A stretch of DNA of 64,000 bases, from the NCBI GenBank assembly GCA_963170185.1, contig CAUJGS010000044.1, forward strand, positions 1-64,000, given 5' to 3'. The translations under genes and the position numbers were made by a program. Under the pieces are notes generated by a model. The model was given only the letters and a program-made list of their open reading frames with translations. It was not told the origin of the DNA and did not search any database. The stretch is from Bdellovibrionota bacterium. GTDB taxonomy: Bacteria > Bdellovibrionota > Bdellovibrionia > Bdellovibrionales > JAMPXM01. Below are positions 20,555 through 29,669 of this stretch, one piece after another; position 1 is the stretch's first letter, and the number at the start of each line of letters is the position of its first letter.

Positions 20555-20926
20555 GTGAGAATTCGTACTACCAAGCACACGGCAACTAAGGCCGTAGCGC
20601 GAGAAAAAAAGAAGCTGAAGATCCGCAAGAAAGTTATCGGTTCGGCTGAGCGCCCCCGTCTCTGCATCTTCCGCAGCACGAAGCATGTCTATGCTCAAGT
20701 GATCGACGATGCGACTGGAACAACTCTGGTTGCAGCATCGACTCTCGACACAGACGGAGTGAAGGGTGCTAACAAAGATGCATGCGCGGCGATCGGCAAA
20801 GAAGTCGCGAAGCGTGCTCTTGGCAAAAACATTAAAAATGTTGTCTTTGATCGCAACGGGTACTTGTACCATGGTCGCGTGAAGGCACTTGCAGACGGCG
20901 CCCGTGAAGCCGGACTCGAATTCTAA
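20555..20926 (+). CDS. rplR: 50S ribosomal protein L18
   Basis: L18 (123 residues) binds 5S rRNA with L5. The [20 protein letters not shown] segment and the C-terminal [20 protein letters not shown] are conserved. The start is GTG, 12 bases after rplF. Confidence 0.96.
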   Translation: MRIRTTKHTATKAVAREKKKLKIRKKVIGSAERPRLCIFRSTKHVYAQVIDDATGTTLVAASTLDTDGVKGANKDACAAIGKEVAKRALGKNIKNVVFDRNGYLYHGRVKALADGAREAGLEF

Positions 20927-20942
20927 GAATTAGGAGCTATAC

Positions 20943-21419
20943 GTGGAAGCAAACGATAGAAGAGAAGCCGGTTCGGAATTTGAGGAACGCGTAGTCGCTA
21001 TTAAGCGTGTTGCGAAGGTTGTAAAGGGCGGTAAGCGCTTTTCATTCGCGGCACTCGTTGTAGTGGGTAACCAAACAGGTGATGTCGGATTCGGAACTGG
21101 AAAAGCAGGTGAGGTTCCTGAGGCAATCGGTAAAGCGAGCCGTGGCGCGAAGAAGAGCTTCCGCAAGGTTCCTTTGATCGACGGTCGTACGATCGCTCAC
21201 GAAGTTATCGGTACATTTGGTGCGGCAAAGGTCGTTATGCGTCCGGCAGCTCCAGGTACCGGTGTGATCGCAGGTGGTGCGGTTCGTGCGGTTCTGGAAT
21301 CTGTTGGTGTTAAAGATATCCTCACGAAGTGCGTTGGTACTCGCAATGCGAACAACGCAGTTCGTGCGACTTTGGATGGTCTGGCTCAGCTTCGTGGCGA
21401 AGCGGTCAAGGCTGAGTAA
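20943..21419 (+). CDS. rpsE: 30S ribosomal protein S5
   Basis: S5 (158 residues) works in decoding fidelity and mRNA unwinding. The dsRNA-binding core [20 protein letters not shown] and the [19 protein letters not shown] block match, and the second domain has [20 protein letters not shown]. The start is GTG with TAGGAG upstream. Confidence 0.97.
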   Translation: MEANDRREAGSEFEERVVAIKRVAKVVKGGKRFSFAALVVVGNQTGDVGFGTGKAGEVPEAIGKASRGAKKSFRKVPLIDGRTIAHEVIGTFGAAKVVMRPAAPGTGVIAGGAVRAVLESVGVKDILTKCVGTRNANNAVRATLDGLAQLRGEAVKAE

Positions 21420-21443
21420 GAGTCTGAACAGACGAGGTAGCAA

Positions 21444-21629
21444 ATGGCTAAGAAGTTTAAAGTGACATTGAAGCGCAGTTTGATCGGCTGCACGCAAGAC
21501 CAGCGTGAGACGGTTCGCTGTTTGGGACTTCGTAACCGCCAACAGACGGTCGTAGTTGCCGACAATCCGGCGATGCGTGGTCAGATCATGAAGGTTCAGC
21601 ATTTGCTGGACGTTCAGGTTGAGAAGTAA
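21444..21629 (+). CDS. rpmD: 50S ribosomal protein L30
   Basis: L30 (61 residues) is a small large-subunit protein present in only part of the bacteria. [20 protein letters not shown] and [20 protein letters not shown] follow the family pattern, and the place between S5 and L15 is standard. Confidence 0.95.
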   Translation: MAKKFKVTLKRSLIGCTQDQRETVRCLGLRNRQQTVVVADNPAMRGQIMKVQHLLDVQVEK

Positions 21630-21640
21630 GGAGTAAGCCC

Positions 21641-22096
21641 ATGAGTATTCTTTCGCATTTGATGCCGAAGCGTGGCTCGACTGGTGTGACAAAGCGTCGT
21701 GGACGCGGTCATGCGACTGGCCAGGGTGGTACGGCAGGTAAGGGTCACAAAGGTCAAAAAGCTCGCGCTGGCGGCCGTGTTCGCTGGGGCTTCGAAGGTG
21801 GTCAAACTCCTTTGATGCGTCGTTCGCCAAAATGGGGCTTCAACAACAAGGACTTCCGTACGGAGTACCAGGTTGTGAACCTTAAGGACCTTTCTGGTTT
21901 GACTGGTGACGTGACTCCCGAGTCTTTGAAAAAGGCCGGTCTTGTTCACACGGGACTCGTTAAGATTCTTGCTACAGGCACGATTTCGAAAGCTTTGAAC
22001 GTAAAAGCGCACAAGTTCAGCGCTAAAGCGAAAGAGGCGATCGAGAAAGCCGGCGGGAAAGCAGAAGTTGTTCCTGTAAAGGTAGCGAAAGCTTAA
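21641..22096 (+). CDS. rplO: 50S ribosomal protein L15
   Basis: L15 (151 residues) is a late-assembly protein. The glycine-rich basic N-terminal half (GRGHATGQGGTAGKGHKGQK, then GFEGGQTPLMRRSPKWGF) is diagnostic. It is the last ribosomal gene before secY; the 130-base gap that follows contains two hairpins. Confidence 0.96.
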   Translation: MSILSHLMPKRGSTGVTKRRGRGHATGQGGTAGKGHKGQKARAGGRVRWGFEGGQTPLMRRSPKWGFNNKDFRTEYQVVNLKDLSGLTGDVTPESLKKAGLVHTGLVKILATGTISKALNVKAHKFSAKAKEAIEKAGGKAEVVPVKVAKA

Positions 22097-22138
22097 GCAC
22101 TCGCCTATTGCGGTGCGATGATAGTCAAAGCTAGTTGC

Positions 22139-22175
22139 GCGCTACCCCTCTTTTTAGAGAGATTAGGGCTAGCGC
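22139..22175 (+). other. Imperfect stem-loop between rplO and secY
   Basis: GCGCTA-CCCCT pairs with AGGG-(C)-TAGCGC around a 15-base loop containing TTTTT. It lies in the secY leader and could be a processing or attenuation element; no T-tract follows it. Confidence 0.4.
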
Positions 22176-22182
22176 AAATCGA

Positions 22183-22203
22183 GCCTCCGGCAGCCCCGGG
22201 GGC
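22183..22203 (+). other. Strong hairpin just upstream of secY
   Basis: An 8-bp stem GCCTCCGG/CCGGGGGC with a 5-base loop ends 23 bases before the secY start. It is followed by TTCGTTAATTTCC rather than a clear T-run, so it is more likely an attenuator, a processing site or a translational control element than a full terminator. Confidence 0.5.
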
Positions 22204-22226
22204 TTCGTTAATTTCCGAGGTGTACA

Positions 22227-23558
22227 TTGTCGACCAAAGCATCACCATTAGCCAACGAAGCACTTTCAGGTAACTCGGATCTCAAGAAGCGGATTCTGTT
22301 CACGCTCGCGATGATCGTCGTTTATCGCTTAGGGGTTCACGTTCCTACTCCTGGAGTAGATGGTAAAACAGTTTTCGAATTCTTTCAGAACCAAGGCGGG
22401 ATCTTGGGGCTCTTCAACACCTTCACCGGTGGAGCTCTCAACCAGTTCTCGATCTTTGCTCTCGGAATCATGCCGTACATCTCGAGTTCGATCATTTTTC
22501 AGCTTTTGACGTCGGTTGTTCCGGCTCTTGAGCAGTTGAAAAAAGAAGGCGAGCCTGGTCGTCGGAAAATCACTCAGTACACGCGTTATGGAACAGTTGT
22601 ACTCGCGATCATTCAAGGTTTCGCGATTAGCTCGTGGCTGATGAACTCCAGCTTCGAAGGCCGTCCACTTGTTCTGTCGGCGACGGTTGGCTTCTTGCCA
22701 TTCCAAATGCTGACGATCCTCACGCTCACGGCAGGTACATGTTTTATCATGTGGCTTGGCGAGCAGATTTCTGAGCGTGGCTTTGGCGACGGAACATCGT
22801 TGATTATCTTCTCTGGTATTGCGGCTGGGATCCCTTCCGGGGCGATCAAGCTCTGGCAGATGGTCGGCTCGAAAGAAATGAACGGTCTTGTGGCCGTTGT
22901 TTTGATCGTCATGATGATCGTCGTTATTGGAATGATCGTGTTCCTCGAGTGGGGGCAGCGTCGGATTCCTATTCATTTCTCGCAAAAAGGCGGTAAAGCG
23001 CTTCTTGGATCACAGGCTAGCCACTTGCCTTTGAAGATCAACTTGGCCGGTGTTATCCCGCCGATCTTCGCCAGTTCGCTTCTTTTGTTCCCTGCGACAC
23101 TTGCGCAGTTTGTGAAGGCGCCTTGGGTTGTGGCTCTTCAGGAGTCGCTAACTCCAAGTGGTGGTTTGTACCTTGTTCTTGAAGTCGCATTGATTGTGTT
23201 CTTCTGTTTCTTCTACACAGAGATCGTGATGAACCCGGTCGAGATGGCGGAGAACCTGAAGAAGGGTGGAAAGTTCATCCCTGGTATTCGTGCTGGTAAG
23301 AGCACATCGGATTACATTCAACGTGTGATGGATCGTTTGAACGTCGGTGGAGCGATCTATCTAAGCGCGATCGTCGTTCTTCCAACGCTTTTGATCGATA
23401 AGCTAAAAGTCCCGTTTTACTTCGGGGGGACGAGTATCTTGATCTTGGTGGGGGTTGCGCTGAAGACGACTCAAGATCTTCAGGCGTATCTGATGACCCA
23501 GCGTTATGAGAGCCTCCTTCGCGGTGCTCGTCAGCGTACACGGAGGGTTCAGTTCTAA
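22227..23558 (+). CDS. secY: Preprotein translocase subunit SecY
   Basis: SecY (443 residues) is the channel of the Sec translocon, with ten membrane spans. [20 protein letters not shown], the plug-adjacent [36 protein letters not shown] and the C5-loop [20 protein letters not shown] are present. The start is TTG, preceded by GAGG 6 bases away and by a structured leader. Its stop overlaps the adk start by one base (TAATG). Confidence 0.96.
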   Translation: MSTKASPLANEALSGNSDLKKRILFTLAMIVVYRLGVHVPTPGVDGKTVFEFFQNQGGILGLFNTFTGGALNQFSIFALGIMPYISSSIIFQLLTSVVPALEQLKKEGEPGRRKITQYTRYGTVVLAIIQGFAISSWLMNSSFEGRPLVLSATVGFLPFQMLTILTLTAGTCFIMWLGEQISERGFGDGTSLIIFSGIAAGIPSGAIKLWQMVGSKEMNGLVAVVLIVMMIVVIGMIVFLEWGQRRIPIHFSQKGGKALLGSQASHLPLKINLAGVIPPIFASSLLLFPATLAQFVKAPWVVALQESLTPSGGLYLVLEVALIVFFCFFYTEIVMNPVEMAENLKKGGKFIPGIRAGKSTSDYIQRVMDRLNVGGAIYLSAIVVLPTLLIDKLKVPFYFGGTSILILVGVALKTTQDLQAYLMTQRYESLLRGARQRTRRVQF

Positions 23559-24196
23559 TGAACATTATCCTGTTTGGTGCCCCGGGGGCTGGAAAAGGGA
23601 CTCAGTCGGCGCTCTTGGTTGAGCGACGTAACATGCGACACATTAGCACCGGCGATTTGTTCCGCGCGCACGTTAAACAGGGTACTCGTTTGGGTACTGA
23701 AGCAAAGACCTACATGGACGCAGGGAAACTTGTTCCCGACGAAATCGTCTTGGGTATGGTGGAAGATGTTCTAAAGGAGCTCGGCTCACAGAGCTTTATC
23801 CTTGATGGCTTTCCTCGTACGGCTCCCCAGGCCGAGGCGCTTGAGGCCATGCTAAAAAACTACGATCTCAGTATCTCCAAGGCGTTGTTCTTGGAGGTTC
23901 CAACCGAGCGCCTGATGGCGCGATTGACGGGGCGCCGGGTGTGCTCGTCCTGCGGGGCGAGCTACCATATCGAGGCTAAGCCCCCTCAGCGGGCCGGAAT
24001 CTGCGACCTCTGTGGAGGCATCGTGGACCAGCGCCCAGATGACCAGGAAAGTGTGATTAGAACCCGTCTAGAGGCTTACGAGAAGTCGACGGCTCCTTTG
24101 AAATCCTATTTTACGGGCAAGGGGCAGTTCGTCGCTGTTCCGGGCTTGGGATCGACTGAGGACGTCTACAAGCAGCTGGTTTCTCACCTCGATTGA
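23558..24196 (+). CDS. adk: Adenylate kinase with zinc-type LID
   Basis: Adenylate kinase (212 residues) converts ATP and AMP into two ADP. The P-loop GAPGAGKGT is at residues 8-16, the AMP-site motif is LDGFPRT, and RLTGRR opens the LID. The LID holds C-X2-C-X16-C-X2-C (CSSC and CDLC), so it should bind zinc, as in Gram-positive enzymes and some proteobacteria. It is translationally coupled to secY, the common arrangement. Confidence 0.96.
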   Translation: MNIILFGAPGAGKGTQSALLVERRNMRHISTGDLFRAHVKQGTRLGTEAKTYMDAGKLVPDEIVLGMVEDVLKELGSQSFILDGFPRTAPQAEALEAMLKNYDLSISKALFLEVPTERLMARLTGRRVCSSCGASYHIEAKPPQRAGICDLCGGIVDQRPDDQESVIRTRLEAYEKSTAPLKSYFTGKGQFVAVPGLGSTEDVYKQLVSHLD

Positions 24197-24695
24197 GGGG
24201 AGAAAAGGCTGCGGTTCTCTAGGAAATTTGGCATCACAATGCTGGACTTCCTTGGGCCAAACTGGTATCACGGCACGCTGGATTGCTATTTTTGGGCTTT
24301 TTCCCCTCTATTTTAGCGTCGAAATTTCAGGATTTTCGCTCTGTTTTCGGGGCTGATTGTCTGCAGAATCTCGCGTTGGTTGGCGGTGTTTTTAGGTCGG
24401 AAGTAGTGGTCCGACGATTCATTTTCTCCTAGGCAATGCGCTTTCAGCGGCTGTCAATCGGATAGACCAAGTACGGTCACGAGGGACTTGGAAGCGAGAA
24501 GTTTTTGGGGAAACGAGTGGGTCGTTAGCAAGTTGTCACGATGGAGTTGTCGTAGTTTCTATCTCGGTAGTCTCTTGCAGACTTGCATGAGAGATCGAGG
24601 CGAGCAGGCAAAGCGTTGTTGGCGATGAGCAAATGAAGAAGCAGTAACAGGAACTTTTAAGACCGCTCTCGCAGCGGTGATTAGGAACAGAAGCA
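24197..24695 (+). other. Gene-free region between adk and rpmJ
   Basis: About 500 bases contain no recognisable gene; in particular there is no infA, which often lies here. Two imperfect copies of a TGG(C/T)ATCAC-N4/6-GCTGGA motif occur at 24229-24246 and 24263-24282, and a hairpin ACCGCT-CTCGC-AGCGGT lies at 24662-24678, 18 bases before rpmJ. The alpha-operon promoter is probably inside, but I could not pick a convincing -35/-10 pair. Confidence 0.5.
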
Positions 24696-24809
24696 ATGAA
24701 AGTCAGAGCTTCCGTCAAACGGATCTGCAACAAGTGCAAAGTTCTCAAACGTAAAGGCGTTATTCGCGTGATCTGCGAAAACCCTAAACACAAACAGCGT
24801 CAGGGGTAA
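24696..24809 (+). CDS. rpmJ: 50S ribosomal protein L36
   Basis: This is a 37-residue protein read from [20 protein letters not shown] to a stop after KHKQRQG. It is the zinc-binding (C+) form of L36 with ligands C-X2-C-X12-C-X4-H. It starts the alpha operon, 3 bases before rpsM. A hairpin lies just upstream. Confidence 0.95.
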   Translation: MKVRASVKRICNKCKVLKRKGVIRVICENPKHKQRQG

Positions 24810-24812
24810 GAA

Positions 24813-25187
24813 ATGGCTCGTATTGCTGGTGTTGATTTGCCGCGCAACAAGAGAGTTGAAGTTGCACTTCAGTACATCTATGGAATCGGGAAGACTCGCG
24901 CAAAACAAATTTGTGACTACGCGAAGCTGCCTGCAAGTCTTCGGTCGGACGATCTGACCGATGCACAAATCGCAAAAATTCGTGAATTTCTCGAAGCCAA
25001 TCTCAAGGTTGAGGGTGACCTCCGCCGCGATATCGGTCTCGCGATCAAGCGTCTGATGGACCTTGGTTGCTACCGTGGTCTTCGTCACCGCAAAGGACTT
25101 CCTGTCCGCGGTCAGAGCACGCGTCAGAACGCGCGTACTCGTAAAGGTCCTCGTAAGACCGTCGCGAACAAGAAGAAAGCTGTATAA
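24813..25187 (+). CDS. rpsM: 30S ribosomal protein S13
   Basis: S13 (124 residues) forms intersubunit bridges and touches the P-site t[23 protein letters not shown], the [13 protein letters not shown] helix-hairpin-helix and the C-terminal [19 protein letters not shown]-like block (here [20 protein letters not shown]) are present. Order rpmJ-rpsM-rpsK-rpsD-rpoA-rplQ is conserved. Confidence 0.97.
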   Translation: MARIAGVDLPRNKRVEVALQYIYGIGKTRAKQICDYAKLPASLRSDDLTDAQIAKIREFLEANLKVEGDLRRDIGLAIKRLMDLGCYRGLRHRKGLPVRGQSTRQNARTRKGPRKTVANKKKAV

Positions 25188-25201
25188 GGGGGCGATAACT
25201 A

Positions 25202-25588
25202 ATGGCTGCAAAGAAAACTGGAAAAAAGAAAGTCAGAAAAGTCGTCGCTCACGGGAAATGCTTCGTGCAAGCGGGTTTCGGCAACACGATCGTGACACTC
25301 ACGGACCCCACTGGGGAAGTGATCGCATGGTCGAGCGCTGGTCACTTGGGCTTCAAAGGGTCGCGTAAAGGGACTCCTTTCGCAGCTCAGGTCGCGGCAG
25401 AAGATGCTGCAAAGAAGGCGATGGAACAGGGCCTCCGCTCTGTCGATCTCTTCTTGAAAGGACCAGGCGCAGGTCGTGAACCGGCTGTGCGTTCGCTTTC
25501 TTTGGCTGGTATCCGCGTCGCAACTATGCGCGACGTGACACCAATCCCCCACAACGGGTGCCGTCCTCCAAAACGGCGCCGGATCTAA
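25202..25588 (+). CDS. rpsK: 30S ribosomal protein S11
   Basis: S11 (128 residues) lies on the 30S platform at the mRNA exit. [33 protein letters not shown] and the C-terminal [18 protein letters not shown] are diagnostic. Normal length and spacing. Confidence 0.97.
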   Translation: MAAKKTGKKKVRKVVAHGKCFVQAGFGNTIVTLTDPTGEVIAWSSAGHLGFKGSRKGTPFAAQVAAEDAAKKAMEQGLRSVDLFLKGPGAGREPAVRSLSLAGIRVATMRDVTPIPHNGCRPPKRRRI

Positions 25589-25602
25589 TAGGGAGTTGAA
25601 CT

Positions 25603-26229
25603 GTGAGTTGCATTAATCAAAGCGTCTGCAAACTGTGCCGTCGCGAAAACGTAAAGCTCTTCTTGAAGGGCGATCGTTGTTTCACTGATAAATGTTCGTT
25701 TGATCGTCGTCCTTATCCGCCAGGGCAACACGGCCAAAGCCGTTTGAAGTTCTCGGAATTCGCACTTCAGCTTCGCGAGAAGCAGAAGACTAAACGCTAC
25801 TACGGCGTTTACGAAAAGCAGTTCCGCAAGTATTTCCAAGAGGCTGACCGTCGCCGCGGCGTGACAGGTACGGAACTTCTCCGTCTCCTTGAAACTCGTT
25901 TGGACAACGTTGTCTTCACATTGGGGTATGCAACAAGCCGTCGCGAAGCGCGCCAGCTTGTTAAGCACAACCACTTCACGGTCAACGGTCGCAAAAACAA
26001 CATCCCTAGCTTCAACCTTGAAAAAGGTGACGTTGTGGAAGTTCGTGAGGCAAGCCGTGCGATGAACAAGATTCTCGCGGGGATCGAAAGCGCGAAGAAG
26101 CGTGAAATCCCAAGCTGGCTGGAAGCTGACCACGGTGCTTTCAAAGGTACCGTTAAGGATCAGCCGAGCCGTGACAACATCACGTTGGCTGTCGAAGAGA
26201 ACATGATCGTCGAATACTACTCGCGATAA
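25603..26229 (+). CDS. rpsD: 30S ribosomal protein S4 (zinc form)
   Basis: S4 (208 residues) starts 16S assembly and represses the alpha operon in E. coli. The N-terminus CKLCRRENVKLFLKGDRC...DKC has the four cysteines of the zinc-binding C+ form. The S4 RNA-binding domain is LETRLDNVVFTLGYATSRRE and RQLVKHNHFTVNGRKNNIPS. The start is GTG. Confidence 0.96.
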   Translation: MSCINQSVCKLCRRENVKLFLKGDRCFTDKCSFDRRPYPPGQHGQSRLKFSEFALQLREKQKTKRYYGVYEKQFRKYFQEADRRRGVTGTELLRLLETRLDNVVFTLGYATSRREARQLVKHNHFTVNGRKNNIPSFNLEKGDVVEVREASRAMNKILAGIESAKKREIPSWLEADHGAFKGTVKDQPSRDNITLAVEENMIVEYYSR

Positions 26230-26240
26230 GCGGGATTTGC

Positions 26241-26266
26241 GCGCAGCTTCTAATTAGAAGTTGCGC
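26241..26266 (+). other. Near-perfect palindromic hairpin between rpsD and rpoA
   Basis: GCGCAGCTTC-TAATTA-GAAGTTGCGC forms a 10-bp stem with one G-U pair, and the loop TAATTA is itself self-complementary. No T-tract follows, so it looks like an RNA processing or attenuation element that could set RpoA level apart from S4. Confidence 0.55.
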
Positions 26267-26389
26267 AGCTGGTATCGATGTAGCGTAGGGTTATAAACGA
26301 GACGCCGAAACCTGAGAGATCACGAGCGCGAGGAAAATAAGCTCGGCTTGTTTGGATCCCTCAAAGAGGCGATTGTTAGGAGACTAAGG

Positions 26390-27451
26390 GTGCAAGGGCA
26401 TAACCAAGGTTTTAATGGCGGCAGCATGCAAGAGCATTACTACAAGTTCTGGCGCGATCTGATTAAGCCGAAAGGCTATGAAGTTGAGCGTGAGACACTG
26501 ACTGATGAATACGGTAAATTCATCATCCGTCCGCTTGAGCGCGGTTACGGAGTAACTCTTGGCAACTCGCTTCGCCGCATTTTGCTGAGCTCGATGATGG
26601 GTTCGGCAGTTTCTGCTGTGAAATTTGATGGCGTATTGCACGAGTTCTCGACGATGCCAGACGTTCGTGAGGACGTGACTGATATCATTTTGAACTTGAA
26701 GCAGCTTCGTTTCAAACAACATAGCCCAGAGGCGCAAACACTTCGGATCACGAAAGTTGGTCCGGGCGTTGTGACGGCTCGTGATATTCAAGTAAATGAC
26801 AAGATCGAGATTTTGAATCCCGATCAGCACATCGCGACTCTCGGTCCAAACGCGAAGTTCAATGCTGAACTTTTCGTGACATTTGGCCGCGGTTACGTAG
26901 CAGCTGACGAGAACTCGCACCAGCTTCCAGTTGGATTCATTGGTGTTGACGCTCTCTACAGCCCGATCCGCAAAGTGAACTACCACGTTTCGAACGCACG
27001 CGTAGCGCAGCGTACTGACTACGATGCTTTGACTTTCGAAACATGGACAGATGGTTCGCTTAAGCCGGAAGAGGCAGTTGCTTTGGCGTCGAAGATCATG
27101 AAGGAACAGCTTCAGATCTTCCTGACGTTCGACGAAGCGATGGAGCCGACAGAAGAACAAGAAATCAAATCGACACCTGTTCTCAATGAGAACTTGTTCC
27201 GTTCGGTTGATGACTTGGAACTCTCGGTTCGTTCGGCAAACTGCTTGAAGAACGCCAACATCCGTTTCATCGGCGAACTCGTTTCGCGCAGTGAAGCTGA
27301 GATGCTGAAGACAAAAAACTTCGGGCGTAAGTCGTTGAACGAAATTAAAGAGATCCTCTCGGAGATGGGTCTTCACTTGGGTATGAAGGTCGATGGATGG
27401 CCTCCTCAAGGTTGGGATCCAAACACGGCAGTTCCTCGTAAAGATGCGTAA
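26390..27451 (+). CDS. rpoA: RNA polymerase alpha subunit
   Basis: The alpha subunit dimerises to scaffold RNA polymerase. The N-terminal domain shows [20 protein letters not shown] (dimer helix). The C-terminal domain shows [20 protein letters not shown] and the DNA/UP-element-binding [15 protein letters not shown]. Two starts compete. The GTG used here has TAGGAG 7 bases upstream and gives 353 residues; the ATG at 26426 ([17 protein letters not shown]) gives 341 residues, nearer the family length, but has only a weak upstream site. Identity is certain and the first 12 residues are not. Confidence 0.95.
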   Translation: MQGHNQGFNGGSMQEHYYKFWRDLIKPKGYEVERETLTDEYGKFIIRPLERGYGVTLGNSLRRILLSSMMGSAVSAVKFDGVLHEFSTMPDVREDVTDIILNLKQLRFKQHSPEAQTLRITKVGPGVVTARDIQVNDKIEILNPDQHIATLGPNAKFNAELFVTFGRGYVAADENSHQLPVGFIGVDALYSPIRKVNYHVSNARVAQRTDYDALTFETWTDGSLKPEEAVALASKIMKEQLQIFLTFDEAMEPTEEQEIKSTPVLNENLFRSVDDLELSVRSANCLKNANIRFIGELVSRSEAEMLKTKNFGRKSLNEIKEILSEMGLHLGMKVDGWPPQGWDPNTAVPRKDA

Positions 27452-27556
27452 TTGATGGTGTGAGAAGCGAGGCCCGCTGAAAAATCTGAAAGGTCGAATG
27501 ATTGACCAAGAAGATCACGGTGGGCGGGGGCTTCTCCGCGAAAGAAGAGTTAGACA

Positions 27557-28060
27557 ATGAGACACAATGCAAGAGTGAAACATTTTGGTCGCAAGACAGG
27601 CCCACGCAAGGCACTTTTCCGTGGCTTGGTGAACTCGCTTGTTGAAAACGGCCGCATTAAGACGACTTTGGCTAAAGCGAAAGAACTTCGCCGCCACGTC
27701 GAAAAGGCAATCACAGTAGGCAAGAAGAACACCTTGCATGCTCGCCGCCTCCTTCTTTCTCGTTATCCAAACGAGAAGGTCGTAGCGACGATCATGTCGG
27801 ACCTCGCGCCTCGTTTCCAAGATCGCGAAGGTGGTTACACCCGCATTTTGAAACTTGGAATGCGTCCTGGTGATCGTGCTGAGATGGCTTACATCCAGTT
27901 TGTTGATTTCAACGCTACAGAGAAAGCAGCGAAAGAAGTTGATAAAAAGGTTGAGGCGAAAGCGAAGCGCGTTGCTACTAAGGCGACAGCGGCGAAGAAG
28001 AAGCGTGTTCGTAAGCTTCAGCGCACGGCTCGCGCCGTTCAGCGCAAAAACCGCAAGTAA
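27557..28060 (+). CDS. rplQ: 50S ribosomal protein L17 with basic tail
   Basis: L17 (167 residues; usual about 120-130). The core RHNARVKHFGRKTGPRKALF, LVENGRIKTTLAKAKELRRH and GDRAEMAYIQFVDF are typical. A tail of about 45 residues rich in K, R and A (AKRVATKATAAKKKRVRKL) follows. It ends the alpha operon just before a strong terminator. Confidence 0.95.
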   Translation: MRHNARVKHFGRKTGPRKALFRGLVNSLVENGRIKTTLAKAKELRRHVEKAITVGKKNTLHARRLLLSRYPNEKVVATIMSDLAPRFQDREGGYTRILKLGMRPGDRAEMAYIQFVDFNATEKAAKEVDKKVEAKAKRVATKATAAKKKRVRKLQRTARAVQRKNRK

Positions 28061-28138
28061 TTTGCTGCAGGTAGGTTGCGGCACGCGGCTTCGGTACGCG
28101 TTTAATACGCAATTTATCAGACAGACAGGTTGAGCGAA

Positions 28139-28172
28139 GCAAAAGGCTGGTGTCCCCAGCCTTTTTGCTTTT
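28139..28172 (+). terminator. Rho-independent terminator after rplQ
   Basis: A perfect 10-bp stem AAAAGGCTGG/CCAGCCTTTT with loop TGTCC is followed by TGCTTTTTAC. It closes the ribosomal-protein region. Confidence 0.93.
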
Positions 28173-28236
28173 TACTGGCCGAAGTTTGGTTCCGATGATT
28201 TGGGTGGACGCCTGGGTCGTTGTTGAGGGAGCGGGA

Positions 28237-28875
28237 ATGAGTCGGAAGGTTACTTGGGGTCTTGGGTTTGTTGTGTTTTTGGTTGTCCTGGCGGCGGCGT
28301 GGTTTGCGCTACAGAAGAAGTACGACATGGACATCGCACCGGAGACCTACTCATTTGTGGACCGGTTTGAGCGAGACGGCGTACCGGACATCGAAGTGCC
28401 CGCTATTGCGCCTGCCACCGCAAATGGAAAAGCAAACGTAAACGAGAGATCCGCAAAAGATGGTCCGGCGAAAGGCGCGCACCAGTTGGGAGTTTTGCGG
28501 CTGGGAGATATCAAGGAGCCTATTGTGATAGTGAACTTCTGGGCGTCATGGTGCAATCCGTGCGTTGAGGAGTTTCCTTCGATGTTGAAGCTGGTTGAGG
28601 CTCTCGACGGCAAGGTGGCGATCGTCGCTGTGTCCATGGATGACGAGCTGAATGATCTCACAGCGTTCTCGAAGCTCTTTGGCGTTCCACGCAAAGGGTT
28701 TTATGTCGGGTGGGATGAGAAGAAGAAGGTCATGGAAGATTACGGAGTCGGAAAGCTGCCGGAGAGCTACATCGTTGGCCGCGATCGCAAACTGATCCGA
28801 AAAGTTTTGGGAATCGAGAACTGGGCTTCAGAAAATGCCATCGCCTACTTCAAAGAACTCGCGCAAAGCGAGTAG
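28237..28875 (+). CDS. TlpA/ResA-like membrane-anchored thioredoxin
   Basis: This is a 212-residue protein with one N-terminal membrane anchor (about residues 6-24) and a periplasmic thioredoxin fold. The active site is FWASWCNPC (C106, C109), which suggests a disulfide reductase of the TlpA/ResA/DsbE type, for example in cytochrome c maturation. A cis-proline region is in GVGKLPESYIVGRDRK. A longer frame reaches into the terminator and is rejected; the ATG follows GGGAGCGGG. No cytochrome biogenesis genes are adjacent, so the substrate is open. Confidence 0.85.
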   Translation: MSRKVTWGLGFVVFLVVLAAAWFALQKKYDMDIAPETYSFVDRFERDGVPDIEVPAIAPATANGKANVNERSAKDGPAKGAHQLGVLRLGDIKEPIVIVNFWASWCNPCVEEFPSMLKLVEALDGKVAIVAVSMDDELNDLTAFSKLFGVPRKGFYVGWDEKKKVMEDYGVGKLPESYIVGRDRKLIRKVLGIENWASENAIAYFKELAQSE

Positions 28876-28933
28876 GATCTCAGACCTTAAGCGCTCTTCG
28901 CAGTTTAAACGGCGAGGGGTATAGGAGGTTACC

Positions 28934-29590
28934 GTGATCGATCTTTATTCTTTGGCCACACCGAATGGACAGAAGGTTTCTATCGCTTTGGAAGAGATGG
29001 GGCTTTCGTACACACCACATACGATTGATATCATGAAGGGCGATCAGTTTAAGCCCGAGTTTGTGTCGGTGAATCCGAACTCGAAGATTCCTGCGATCGT
29101 GGATCAAGATGGGCCTGGTGGAAAACCGTTCGCGGTGTTTGAGTCGGGTGCGATTCTTGTTTATCTCGCGAAAAAATCTGGAAAGTTTTTGTCGAAAGAC
29201 CCTCGTCTTGAGAGTGAGACGTTGCAGTGGCTTTTCTTTCAAGTCGGTGGTGTTGGGCCGATGTTTGGTCAGTTCGGCCATTTCTATAAATACGCTGGAG
29301 CCAAGTGTGAGCATCCGTATCCGGTCGAGCGCTATGCGAACGAGAGCAAGCGGCTATTGAAAGTGCTTGATACAAGACTGGCTGGGGAGCGCGGTGGTCG
29401 AGACTTTTTGGTTGGCGACGAGTACTCGATTGCGGACATGGCGATGATGCCTTGGGTGCATTGCCTTAAGGTGTTTTATGGCGCCAAGGATGTCTTGGGA
29501 TTAGAGGGCTTTGCGAATGTCGAGAAGTGGGTGGCGCGCTGTCTTGCGCGACCGCAGACCGCGGCGGGCATGAAGGTCTGCGATTTCTAG
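28934..29590 (+). CDS. Glutathione S-transferase family protein (YghU/YfcG-like)
   Basis: This 218-residue protein has the thioredoxin-like N-domain LYSLATPNGQKVSIALEEMG, the cis-Pro NPNSKIPAIVD, FESGAILVYLA, and the all-helical C-domain with DEYSIADMAMMPWV. The TPNGQKV pattern is typical of the YghU/YfcG (Nu-class) group, which act as disulfide reductases with glutathione. The GTG start has a perfect AGGAGG. It follows the TlpA-like gene by 58 bases and may be co-transcribed. Confidence 0.88.
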   Translation: MIDLYSLATPNGQKVSIALEEMGLSYTPHTIDIMKGDQFKPEFVSVNPNSKIPAIVDQDGPGGKPFAVFESGAILVYLAKKSGKFLSKDPRLESETLQWLFFQVGGVGPMFGQFGHFYKYAGAKCEHPYPVERYANESKRLLKVLDTRLAGERGGRDFLVGDEYSIADMAMMPWVHCLKVFYGAKDVLGLEGFANVEKWVARCLARPQTAAGMKVCDF

Positions 29591-29627
29591 CGGCGAGCCG
29601 AGTGCGGTGCTTAGGTGACACGGAAAC

Positions 29628-29669
29628 GGTGCTGGGGGACTGCCAGCACCCATTTGGATTTTCTTTTTT
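29628..29669 (+). terminator. Rho-independent terminator after the GST gene
   Basis: An 8-bp stem GGTGCTGG/CCAGCACC with a 7-base loop is followed, after a short spacer, by TTTTCTTTTTTT. It lies between the converging GST and MscS genes. Confidence 0.75.

Noticed and set aside
24533-24561. TTGTCA-N17-TTTCTA as promoter of the alpha operon
   Set aside because: The -10 matches only 2 of 6 consensus bases.
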